From Pseudocolwellia agarivorans (GTDB taxonomy: Bacteria > Pseudomonadota > Gammaproteobacteria > Enterobacterales > Alteromonadaceae): a stretch of DNA of 64,000 nt. Below the pieces are notes generated by a model. It did not search any database. It was not told the DNA's origin and saw nothing but the letters and a program-made list of their open reading frames with translations. Below, piece after piece: positions 26,848-34,342 of the stretch (position 1 is its first letter; every line of letters starts with the position of its first letter). Position numbers and translations under genes: made by a program. Where the stretch lies: the NCBI RefSeq assembly GCF_002000085.1, contig NZ_MUZU01000012.1:1-64000 (forward strand), given 5' to 3'.

Positions 26848-27513
26848 TTAATTAGCCGTATTCATCTGCTCAGAAGCATTCTGCCAAGATGCAACATACT
26901 CTTTGGCCGTTAACGTTATTTGCTCACTAGATATTCCCGGTCGATAAAGACCTGACCCCAAACCAAAGCCATTAGCACCTGCACTCAAGTACCCTTTCAT
27001 TTGCTCTGCATCTGCAGAAATCCCGCCTACAGGGATGCACATAATATTAGCAGGTAATACAGCACGTAATGCTTTAACAACTGACGGAGTAAGCATTTCA
27101 CCCGGAAATAATTTAACAATTTCTGCACCTGCATCAATCGCTGAAAACGCTTCAGTTACCGTCATAGCGCCGGGCATAACAACACAACCAGCATTAACCG
27201 CTTTATTAATAATAGCGGGATTAGTATTAGGTGTAACAATAAGACGAGCGCCTGTTTCAATAACGTCATCAAGTTGTTTCATACTCGTTACTGTGCCAGC
27301 CCCTACCCAAGCTTTATCACCAAAAGTATCAACAAGTTTAGTAATACTCACTAATGCATCGGGGCTATTTAAAGGAACTTCTATAAACCGATACCCTTCA
27401 TTAAATAAAGTTTGTGCGATAGAAATCACTTCATCAGGCTTAACACCACGTAAAATTGCAACCAAAGGTAATGATTTAAATGCAACTTGGTAATTTAATG
27501 ATTCAGTTGTCAT
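26848..27513 (-). CDS. dgoA: 2-dehydro-3-deoxy-6-phosphogalactonate aldolase
   Basis: 221 aa from the ATG at 27513, whose ATGA overlaps the dgoK stop. The upstream in-frame ATG at 27567 lies inside dgoK and is not needed. KDPG/KDPGal aldolase TIM barrel with LPLVAILRGVKPDEVI, the catalytic Glu in IEVPLNSPDALVSI (PLNSP is the DgoA form), GAGTVTS, VTPNTNP, the Schiff-base Lys in AEIVKLFPGEM and PVGGISAD. It cleaves KDPGal to pyruvate and glyceraldehyde-3-phosphate. Strong likeness to E. coli DgoA in motif content. Confidence 0.9.
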   Translation of the reverse strand: MTTESLNYQVAFKSLPLVAILRGVKPDEVISIAQTLFNEGYRFIEVPLNSPDALVSITKLVDTFGDKAWVGAGTVTSMKQLDDVIETGARLIVTPNTNPAIINKAVNAGCVVMPGAMTVTEAFSAIDAGAEIVKLFPGEMLTPSVVKALRAVLPANIMCIPVGGISADAEQMKGYLSAGANGFGLGSGLYRPGISSEQITLTAKEYVASWQNASEQMNTAN

Positions 27514-28418
27514 AGGAGATCCTTGTGATAAATTTGAAAAACTTTTTCCATACCTGCCAAGAAACATTGATCTGAATCTACTGAAATGGCGTTATGTTCT
27601 AAAATATTTAGTGCCTTAACATAAAGTTCAGATAACTTATTATCTCCAACAATATAGACCGTACTGGTAAAGGTTAAATCAGCTAACTCATTGCCAATTA
27701 ATATGCCTGAAAGATACGAGAGCACTAAACTCTCTGGCACTTTATGAAATAAAGCCTGCGTTCTGGCCATAAACAAAGCATGACTTAATGACATTGAGTG
27801 GCCAGCCATTACGCCACTTGAAAAAACTTTAAAATCAATATCTTGAGTTTGCGTAACTAAATTCCGACCTAATATAGAATATTCACTTAATAAGGCGTAA
27901 AGCTCGCCAGTCATATAAGTACGTACACTTGTTAACTCATTAGTCTGCCATTGAACATGTTTACTATGTGTACCAGGAAAAATAGCATCAAACTCATTTA
28001 AGTTAAGTTTAGCTGCCAGGCCAAATGCTTGAACTTCTTCTCCACGCATAACATCCTGACGATCATGAATATCGTTATGGCAAACACCTGGAATAATAAG
28101 CACTTTATTACCTCTAGACAGAGAAAAAAGAGTGCAACCTGTAGATAATGTTTGAATATTTAACGGCGTATTTACATAAGGAACTTCTTTCCAGCCATTT
28201 TTTGACCCCACCATACCAGCCATTAATACAGGCACTTGACTATGCTTTTCAAACCAAGGCATCAATAAATCAACCAACACCTGTTCAAAGCCTTCAGCGG
28301 CTATACTTATAAAGCCTTTTTCAGCATAAATTCGGTCAATAACTGCGCCGTTTTCCCCAATTAAATGAGCCCGAAAGTTTGTTGTTCCCCAATCTACAGA
28401 GATCCAATTAACAGCCAT
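27510..28418 (-). CDS. dgoK: 2-dehydro-3-deoxygalactonokinase
   Basis: 302 aa. DgoK family of the actin-like ATPase fold: ISVDWGTTNFRAHLI phosphate-1 loop, MAGMVGSKNGWKEVPYV, VIIPGVCHND-type segment, VMRGEEVQAFG, FPGTHSKHVQW and MTGELYALL, all characteristic of E. coli DgoK. It phosphorylates 2-keto-3-deoxygalactonate at C6 for DgoA. First gene of the catabolic run; the leader has two copies of a GntR-type operator sequence, one overlapping the likely ribosome site (AAGGGTGG). Confidence 0.93.
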   Translation of the reverse strand: MAVNWISVDWGTTNFRAHLIGENGAVIDRIYAEKGFISIAAEGFEQVLVDLLMPWFEKHSQVPVLMAGMVGSKNGWKEVPYVNTPLNIQTLSTGCTLFSLSRGNKVLIIPGVCHNDIHDRQDVMRGEEVQAFGLAAKLNLNEFDAIFPGTHSKHVQWQTNELTSVRTYMTGELYALLSEYSILGRNLVTQTQDIDFKVFSSGVMAGHSMSLSHALFMARTQALFHKVPESLVLSYLSGILIGNELADLTFTSTVYIVGDNKLSELYVKALNILEHNAISVDSDQCFLAGMEKVFQIYHKDLL

Positions 28419-28425
28419 TAACCAC

Positions 28426-28461
28426 CCTTGTATTACTTAAATCCACACCTTGTATTACAAG
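28426..28461. promoter_or_regulatory. Tandem GntR-type operator in front of dgoK
   Basis: CCTTGTATTAC occurs twice, at 28426-28436 and 28448-28458, start to start 22 bp (two helical turns). The second copy extends to a perfect dyad CTTGTATTACAAG (28449-28461), close to the known GntR-family consensus with TTGTA/TACAA arms. The sites are 8-43 bp upstream of the dgoK ATG, so binding would block transcription or initiation. The GntR/FadR gene next door is the obvious candidate ligand-responsive repressor (inference). Confidence 0.6.
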
Positions 28462-28778
28462 ATATATTTATCGCAAAATAAAGTCAATATTTAAAAAGAC
28501 AAGTGTATTTAACATATGAGTCGCAGCATGTTACTGAGAACTTTTTTATATTTTCTATCTGTTTGTTTTATATTATTTAAATTTCAAAAAGATGAAGGTT
28601 TTTAGTATAAAAAGTGTTAAGGGGAAGATTAAAAATAGATGGGAAATAAATAACATTCGATAAGTAATACCGAAAGTTATTAACGTGATTTATACAATAT
28701 AGCTCTGTGGATGAAGGTAAAAAACAAATAAGGATAATAACCCAATCGATTTTATTAACGACTAGGTAGTTAAACAAC
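28462..28778. other. AT-rich gap between dgoK leader and gntR
   Basis: About 315 bp downstream of the regulator gene and upstream of the dgoK operators. No supported open frame; it probably holds the dgoK promoter. I see no clear terminator for the regulator, so read-through into dgoK is possible. Confidence 0.4.
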
Positions 28779-29501
28779 TCAACCTATATGTGGAATATAA
28801 TTAGGTTCCGTTTCTTGCCTTTTACGAATAGCATTTAATACAATAACTCTTGTCTGCTCTTTGGCTTCATCTGGTTGGCGTAAACGTATAGTTTCCATCA
28901 ACTTAATGTGATCAGCAATTGCAGGCATACTTTCTGGCAAGTTTTCATCCATTGTACGATTAAAAGATAATATTAACCCTTTAGAAAGTACGTCACCAAT
29001 AGCTATCATAAAAGGATTATGAGATGCGATTAATAACGCCCGGTGAAATTTAATATCGCCTTGATTAAATAAGCCTCGGTCTCCTTGCTCAACCCCCTTT
29101 TGCATTTCATTACAGGCTTCTTCCATATGAAGCAGGTCTATAGCTGTTGCATTGAGTGCGGCTAGTGCTGAAGTATTTGGTTCAAAAATAAGACGTGCGG
29201 CCATTAAATGAGAAGTGTCATTATGATTTACTTCTATGTTACTAAGCCAGCCAAGAATGTCATGGTCGAGCCAATTCCACGTTTCACTCGCGTTAACAAT
29301 ACTCCCTTTTTTAGGCATAATAGTGACCATTTTTTTAGCTGATAAAGCTTGTAAAGCACTACGAACAGTTGTACGTGACAACTTGAAACTTTTAGCTAGC
29401 TCGTTTTCACTGGGTAAAAGAGTTCTCTCTTTGTATTCTGAGCTGAGTATTTTTTTAGCAAGTATCTCTGTTAAATTGGCGGTCGCTGTTTTTGTTTCCA
29501 T
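28779..29501 (-). CDS. GntR/FadR-family transcriptional regulator (DgoR-like position)
   Basis: 240 aa. N-terminal winged helix (about 5-75): LLPSENELAKSFKLSRTTVRSALQALSAKKMV, with KKGSIV wing. C-terminal FCD ligand domain (about 95-230): LIFEPNTSALAALN, GDIKFHRALLIASHN (metal-binding Asp and His) and ADHIKLMETIR. FCD regulators of this type sense sugar acids such as galactonate or uronates. It is upstream of dgoK on the same strand, so autoregulation and control of the dgo-PL8 run is the simple model. The tandem CCTTGTATTAC sites at 28426-28461 fit the family. Confidence 0.88.
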   Translation of the reverse strand: METKTATANLTEILAKKILSSEYKERTLLPSENELAKSFKLSRTTVRSALQALSAKKMVTIMPKKGSIVNASETWNWLDHDILGWLSNIEVNHNDTSHLMAARLIFEPNTSALAALNATAIDLLHMEEACNEMQKGVEQGDRGLFNQGDIKFHRALLIASHNPFMIAIGDVLSKGLILSFNRTMDENLPESMPAIADHIKLMETIRLRQPDEAKEQTRVIVLNAIRKRQETEPNYIPHIG

Positions 29502-29900
29502 ATAAACTTATGCAAAAGAATGAATATCAGTTAAGGAGGCTACCTTGATGTTAAGGCAAGTGCAATATGTAACGTTACTATTTAACCTCAACTCGAGATA
29601 AGCAAAGTTACTTAAAAAGCTATTTTTACGCCTAACTTCGTTGAATTTCTATCTAATAGCCCGCTATTAGATAGAAAAAATCGCCTTGGTTATACACAAA
29701 AACATCAATGTTGAGAGACTAATATAACTTAGGAGAGTAACGATACATATTAAGATTTGAATAAATAAAGCTTTTAATTCGCTAACATTCATTAACCCGA
29801 ATTTAGGTTATTTAACTAATTAGCTATATCAATTTAAAATACCAAAAATAACAAGAATCTTATTCAATAAACAATAAAGTTATTGTTTGAGCTCATATTG
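29502..29900. other. Gene-free stretch upstream of gntR, with perfect palindrome
   Basis: About 400 bp without a supported gene. It holds the presumed gntR promoter, a 32-bp palindrome at 29646-29677 and a short TTAACCCGAATTTAGGTTA-type dyad at 29792-29810 that recurs in other intergenic gaps. Confidence 0.5.
29646..29677. repeat. 32-bp perfect palindrome
   Basis: TTTCTATCTAATAGC (29646-29660), two C residues, then the exact reverse complement (29663-29677). On the plus strand an A-tract follows; on the minus strand no T-run follows the stem, so it is not a classical terminator for the upstream beta-helix gene. Operator, cruciform or mRNA-stabilising hairpin are all possible. Confidence 0.6.
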
Positions 29901-31274
29901 TTAGTTAAAGCTCATAGGGTATAAAGTGCCATGTTCAGGCTTTTCTGATCGTTGATTAACTTCATTAAAGGTAATAACTTCATATAGCACGTCTGATAAA
30001 GGGATATTATTATACCCAGAACGTTTATGACCCGTCACATTCTTATAGATGAGGTTATTAGGTCCGGGGGCTTGATGTGTATCAGCTCCACCCGTTGATA
30101 AATTATGCCATTTATGAACGAAAGGGATTTTTATTGAGTTTTGTTCAATTAAGTTAAAACCCAAATCAGCGTTATGAAAATTAACGTCTACTTCAAACTC
30201 GTTTTGATATAGCACATTATATTTAGCTTCTTGCTGCAGTGCTACGTGCCTAATTTTTCTAACTCGCTCTTTCGTTACTAAAATATATTGACCTCGGATA
30301 TCATAATAACAATTCCCTTCTCCCCCTTTGTTATAACAACGATACACATCATTGTATCTTAAAGTTAGGTGTCTTGTATTCGTGCCAATCCAAACGGGAT
30401 CGGTACCAGATTCAAGTATTACAGTGTCTTGCATCCAAGCATTTTTTGTTGAACCGTCGAATTTTACTAATCCAACATACAAACTATCATCTGATATAGG
30501 GTTTACTCTATCAGGATTTATCACATTCAATTTTTGTTCATTTCTAAATGGCCAAGCTTCATTAGCGATGGATTCTCCTTCTTCATTATAATTATAACGA
30601 TCTACTGGCTGATAAGTACCTGCTGAATCCTTTACCTGGTATTTAATTGTTAAATTTTCGATACCGGTGTTTTCTACATTATCGAAATTAAAGGCGAATA
30701 TTTTACGTTGCCCGTTTTCTTTCCATTTATGATTTAAACGCACAATAATAATCGTATTATTTTTATCTTCACCACGCAAAACAATACCTGATCTCATATT
30801 TAATGGTTGATCAAGATAATGAGTACCGCTTTCAACTAAAACAAAAGCGTACTTTTTATTTTCAGGAATAGTAGCATTATCAATTTTACCTTGAAGTGCG
30901 TTTATGTCGGTATCAGACACAAATTTTGTAGCCACTTTAACCAAGGACTCGCTGCATGGTATTCCACCTTCTACACCAGCCAATTTCCACATAGATATAG
31001 ATGAAAAACGAGTATCATTTTTTGTAGGATCATAAACCCAATTAGGATCACCTATACGGTTAGCATCAACGCAGGCATTGGTACTTACAGGCGTTTCTAC
31101 AGGCGTTTCTACAGGCGTTTCTACAGGCGTTTCTACAGGCGTTTCTACAGGCGTTTCTACAGGCGTTTCTACAGGCGTTTCTACAGGCGAATTTTGCACT
31201 GAATTCGTTTGACAACCAGTAAAAAAAATTGATAAAAAGCTAATAAGTAAAGTTGATTTTTTAATATTATTCAT
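29901..31274 (-). CDS. Beta-helix lipoprotein, candidate polysaccharide lyase (paralogue 3, Cys-containing type) with repeat linker
   Basis: 457 aa from the ATG at 31274 (MNNIKKSTLL, lipobox FFTGC, AAGAG upstream); the longer frame to 31337 adds an unneeded hydrophobic leader. Anchored to a membrane by Cys20 or so, then a Pro-Val-Glu-Thr spacer encoded by a 12-bp tandem repeat, then the beta-helix domain: GDPNWVYDP, GGIPCSES, GIVLRGEDKN, GIENLTIKYQV, DDSLYVGLVKF, SGTDPVWIG, RCYNKGGEGNCYYDIRGQY, RKIRHVALQQ and EVDVNFHNADLGFNLIEQN. Four cysteines (three shown in these motifs plus CVDANR) are shared with paralogue 4 and absent from paralogues 1 and 2. Role unknown; lyase inferred. Confidence 0.7.
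   Translation of the reverse strand: MNNIKKSTLLISFLSIFFTGCQTNSVQNSPVETPVETPVETPVETPVETPVETPVETPVETPVSTNACVDANRIGDPNWVYDPTKNDTRFSSISMWKLAGVEGGIPCSESLVKVATKFVSDTDINALQGKIDNATIPENKKYAFVLVESGTHYLDQPLNMRSGIVLRGEDKNNTIIIVRLNHKWKENGQRKIFAFNFDNVENTGIENLTIKYQVKDSAGTYQPVDRYNYNEEGESIANEAWPFRNEQKLNVINPDRVNPISDDSLYVGLVKFDGSTKNAWMQDTVILESGTDPVWIGTNTRHLTLRYNDVYRCYNKGGEGNCYYDIRGQYILVTKERVRKIRHVALQQEAKYNVLYQNEFEVDVNFHNADLGFNLIEQNSIKIPFVHKWHNLSTGGADTHQAPGPNNLIYKNVTGHKRSGYNNIPLSDVLYEVITFNEVNQRSEKPEHGTLYPMSFN
31087..31189. repeat. 12-bp tandem repeat encoding a PVET linker
   Basis: The unit ACAGGCGTTTCT is repeated eight times without change from 31087 to 31182, with a ninth partial copy to 31189. Each unit encodes four residues (Glu-Thr-Pro-Val) on the minus strand. 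Because the unit is a multiple of three, copy-number change would alter only spacer length between lipid anchor and catalytic domain. Confidence 0.95.
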
Positions 31275-31440
31275 AGCAACTCTTATATAATTCAATAGGA
31301 TAAATAAAAATATCAGTGTAGTAACAAGGTTAATCATTCAATCAAAATATAATATTTATTAAATAACAGCTGAAAAATTAACGATTAAATTAATTTGATA
31401 TTTGACAAAAGATGGGGGATAAAACACACAGAAATTAAAA

Positions 31441-31465
31441 AGCCCCTCTTATACCAAGAGGGGCT
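31441..31465 (-). terminator. Terminator of beta-helix 4
   Basis: 10-bp GC-rich stem AGCCCCTCTT / AAGAGGGGCT (31441-31450, 31456-31465) followed on the minus strand by TTTTT. Six bases after the stop codon of the gene. Confidence 0.95.
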
Positions 31466-31470
31466 GTGTG

Positions 31471-32709
31471 TTAATTAAACTTCATTGGATACAAAGTTCC
31501 ATGTGCTGGCGTTGCCGATACTTGGTTAACATCATCAAACGTAATAACTTTATAAACAGAACCCCACCAAGGTACATTGTTTTTACCTGCTCTTTTGTGG
31601 TCAGTAGAGTTTTTATACGTTGTGTTATTAGGTCCTGGAGGTTGGTGTTGAGCTGCTGCACCTGTAGATATATTATTCCAAAAATGTACATGCGGTAATT
31701 TAATTGAGTTACCTTCAATCAAGTTATAACCTAAATCTGCATCATGAAAATTCACATCAACTTCAAAGTTATTTTTGTAAAGCACATTAAATCTTGCTCC
31801 TTTTTGCACCGCAACATGACGAATTTTTCTTACTCGCTCTTTTGCAACTAATATGTATTTACCTCTAATATCATAATAACAATTCCCTTCCCCACCTTTG
31901 TTATAACAACGGTAAATATCATTGTGTCGGAAAGTTAAGTTTCGAGTATTAGGATATGCGGCAATAGGATCGGTACCTGCTTCAAGTAAGCGAGTATCTT
32001 GTACCCACGAATTTTTCGTATTACCCGTAAACAGCATAAAACCAACATATAAATCGTCATCTGCAATTGGATTTTTTTTATTAGGGTTAGAGGCTTTAAC
32101 TTTTACATCATTAATCCACGGCCATGCTTCGCCAGGAACCGTTGTATAATTTTCAGTATAATTATTACGGTCTAAAGGTTGATAAGTACCATTTGCGTCT
32201 TTTACTTCATATTTAATGGTTAAGTTTTCTATACCTGAGTTTTCTACATTTTCAAAAATAAAAGCAAATCTTTTACGGTCATTTCGTTCAAACTTATGTT
32301 TTAAACGAACTATTATTTTTGTATTTGTTTTACTTTCACCACGTAAAACAACCCCTGTTTTCATCTTGATAGGTTCAGTTATATAATAAGTACCGCTTTT
32401 AATCAGTATATGTACAGGCTTTTTATCAGCAGGTTCATCAACAAGGTTTAATATGCCTTGAATAGTATTAGTAGGCCATACAATATCAGCCTGTGGCACC
32501 GATTCTTTACAAGGAATACCGCCTTGAACTCCCGCGTTTTTCCACTGTTGCATAGCAGAAAAAGCCGGATCATTTTTTGATGAATCGTAAACCCAGTTAG
32601 GATCACCTGTTCGGTTAGCAGTATTACATTGCGCAAAACTCAATGAACTAAAAGCAACTGAGGCTAAAGCTAATGTAAGTATGGGTGTAGATGGTATCTT
32701 ATATTTCAT
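31471..32709 (-). CDS. Secreted beta-helix protein, candidate polysaccharide lyase (paralogue 4, Cys-containing type)
   Basis: 412 aa with a standard Sec signal (1-26, ending LSFAQ), so freely secreted, unlike its lipid-anchored sister at 29901. Same fold motifs: CNTANRTGDPNWVYDSSKND, GVQGGIPCKES, GVVLRGESK, GIENLTIKYEV, DDDLYVGFMLF, EAGTDPIAAY, RCYNKGGEGNCYYDIRGKY, RKIRHVAVQKGARF and EVDVNFHDADLGYNLIEGN. The Cys pair flanking the YNKGGEGN loop and the pair near the N-terminus could form two disulfides. It is the most distal gene of the locus and is ended by a strong terminator, so it is a separate transcript from paralogue 3. Confidence 0.72.
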   Translation of the reverse strand: MKYKIPSTPILTLALASVAFSSLSFAQCNTANRTGDPNWVYDSSKNDPAFSAMQQWKNAGVQGGIPCKESVPQADIVWPTNTIQGILNLVDEPADKKPVHILIKSGTYYITEPIKMKTGVVLRGESKTNTKIIVRLKHKFERNDRKRFAFIFENVENSGIENLTIKYEVKDANGTYQPLDRNNYTENYTTVPGEAWPWINDVKVKASNPNKKNPIADDDLYVGFMLFTGNTKNSWVQDTRLLEAGTDPIAAYPNTRNLTFRHNDIYRCYNKGGEGNCYYDIRGKYILVAKERVRKIRHVAVQKGARFNVLYKNNFEVDVNFHDADLGYNLIEGNSIKLPHVHFWNNISTGAAAQHQPPGPNNTTYKNSTDHKRAGKNNVPWWGSVYKVITFDDVNQVSATPAHGTLYPMKFN

Positions 32710-33502
32710 TTTAAAATCCTTATAGTTTTTATGATTTATTTAAGATTTTTTCATTAGTTGTTTTATTTGATATTTTGATACTACCGCCAAATATATGATA
32801 TCTGACAAGGAGGTAAATTACAGTATATTTAAAAGAAGTCAATATCAGTTAAATACCATTGATCAAAAAAAACTGTATAAAAAAACATATAAAATCAACA
32901 TAAAAATATAAAAAAAACAAATTAAAACAAAAGATTAAATTAATAAAAAAAAGAAGAGTGATAGAGAAATTGGAGGGCTTTAAAATTATTTAGCATAAAC
33001 TTGTATTATAACAAGATAAATAGTGTCTGTTTTTTAAAACCAAATAAATTCAATATCCGAAACTAAAAAATAATACACTTAGATTAAGATAATAAATTTA
33101 TGAAGTTTTTACTTATGGGTATTCGCTGCATATTGCAAATACGAACTTAAGAATGACTTATACCAATCACAATACCCCATTGATCATTTATACTTGTTTA
33201 AATGGCCAATTACATCGTTATTTATTTAATAATTGAACAACTAGTGATTAAAGTAGATATCCAGCCTACAAGAGAGGTGCTTAGGTTCGGTTTGGAGCGA
33301 TAAGCCTGCGTATTTGACCATTTATTCTTTCTATAAAATAGGTCAATTCATTCATGCATTTGGTATAAAAGCGTTTATGTTGATAAAAAAACATGCCAGT
33401 AATAAATAGGTGGTAGCGAAGATAATTGAATGTTTATCCATACTACCTCAAGTTCGGGCTAAATCCGGCATCTTGAGGTGCCATGGGTATATACAATAAC
33501 AG
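32710..33502. other. 793-bp gene-free AT-rich border of the polysaccharide locus
   Basis: No open frame I can support. It contains the promoter region of beta-helix 4, a CTTGT-ATTATA-ACAAG dyad (33000-33015) that resembles but does not match the dgoK operator spacing, and the hairpin at 33445-33479. Composition is very A/T-rich with runs of A around 32865-32960. Confidence 0.5.
33445..33479. repeat. Hairpin element downstream of the Bax-like gene
   Basis: ACCTCAAG (33445-33452) / CTTGAGGT (33472-33479) with an inner TCGGG...TCCGG partial dyad. No T-run on the minus strand, on which the adjoining gene ends, so an atypical terminator or a short dispersed repeat. Confidence 0.45.
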
Positions 33503-34336
33503 TTAAAAATAATTTCTATTGTGTCTGATCATGTCGGTAATTTCTAACACGTAATCAGTACCTCTTTCAGAGTAAGGCAATAAACCTGTGGCTAATATCT
33601 CTGGTGTTAACGGTAGTTCTTGTAGTCTTAACTGCCCTCTTATAGTTCTAAAAACGCTATAAGCGGTATTGGTATTAATATTGTGTAAATACTTGGTAAT
33701 AGCTTCTTCTACACTGCTAAATGCGGCAACTTCATGAAAAGCACCTTCATTTCTACTTCTTGGCACCATGCCACAGCCTTTTTCAAAACACCACATACCA
33801 AAAAAGTTCAAACCTATTCTAGCAAAACGAGATGTTCCCCACGCTGATTCATTTGCAGCTTGCGCTAAAACGAGAGGAATAGGCACAATATCAACTTTGA
33901 GTAATAGTTTATCTATTTGTGCCAGTACACCAAATTGTGTTTTACTTTTGTATTTAAGACTCAATTTAGCCAAAAAGCTTTTGTCTGCTTTAGTTAATTT
34001 GGGATCGATTAAGTAACGTTCTTTTATTGCTAACAATTTATTTCTTTGACTTAAGATCTTATTATTTTGTTTTTCTACCGCTGGTTTAATAAAGGCAAAG
34101 AATGTACGTTTTTTTTCTTTAACATCTTTAATTTTAGAAAACTTAGGCAGTTTTACATTATGCAACGGTTTTTCGATCGGGATAATTTTTACGTCAGGCG
34201 CTTTTTTAATTGAAGTATCAACAGGTGGTTTCATAAACGTAAAAGGAGCAATTAATGCCGCGATAAAAAACCCTATTAACAACCAACAGCTTGCTACTTT
34301 AAAATAATGTAAAGCTCGATTCGTTTGATCTACCAT
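33503..34336 (-). CDS. Bax-like protein, glucosaminidase (GH73-type) domain
   Basis: 277 aa. One N-terminal membrane anchor (about 13-35), a basic linker, and a C-terminal peptidoglycan N-acetylglucosaminidase domain as in E. coli Bax: VPIPLVLAQAANESAWGTSRFA (catalytic Glu in ANESAWG), NFFGMWCFEKGCGMVP, and LPYSERGTDYVLEI. Anchored to the inner membrane facing the periplasm. It follows the membrane protein gene at 34343 by 6 bp, so the two are probably co-transcribed. Confidence 0.85.
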   Translation of the reverse strand: MVDQTNRALHYFKVASCWLLIGFFIAALIAPFTFMKPPVDTSIKKAPDVKIIPIEKPLHNVKLPKFSKIKDVKEKKRTFFAFIKPAVEKQNNKILSQRNKLLAIKERYLIDPKLTKADKSFLAKLSLKYKSKTQFGVLAQIDKLLLKVDIVPIPLVLAQAANESAWGTSRFARIGLNFFGMWCFEKGCGMVPRSRNEGAFHEVAAFSSVEEAITKYLHNINTNTAYSVFRTIRGQLRLQELPLTPEILATGLLPYSERGTDYVLEITDMIRHNRNYF

Positions 34337-34342
34337 ATAGTA

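Noticed and set aside
29548-29601. 17-codon open frame after AAGGAGG upstream of gntR on the plus strand
   Set aside because: Good ribosome site spacing but too short, no recognisable sequence and no neighbour on that strand; probably chance.
30352-30591. Open frames opposite the beta-helix genes
   Set aside because: They are antisense shadows of conserved coding sequence with no ribosome site or family signature.
31087-31189. The repeat as a CRISPR array
   Set aside because: Units are contiguous 12-mers without spacers, in frame inside a coding sequence, and no cas genes are nearby.
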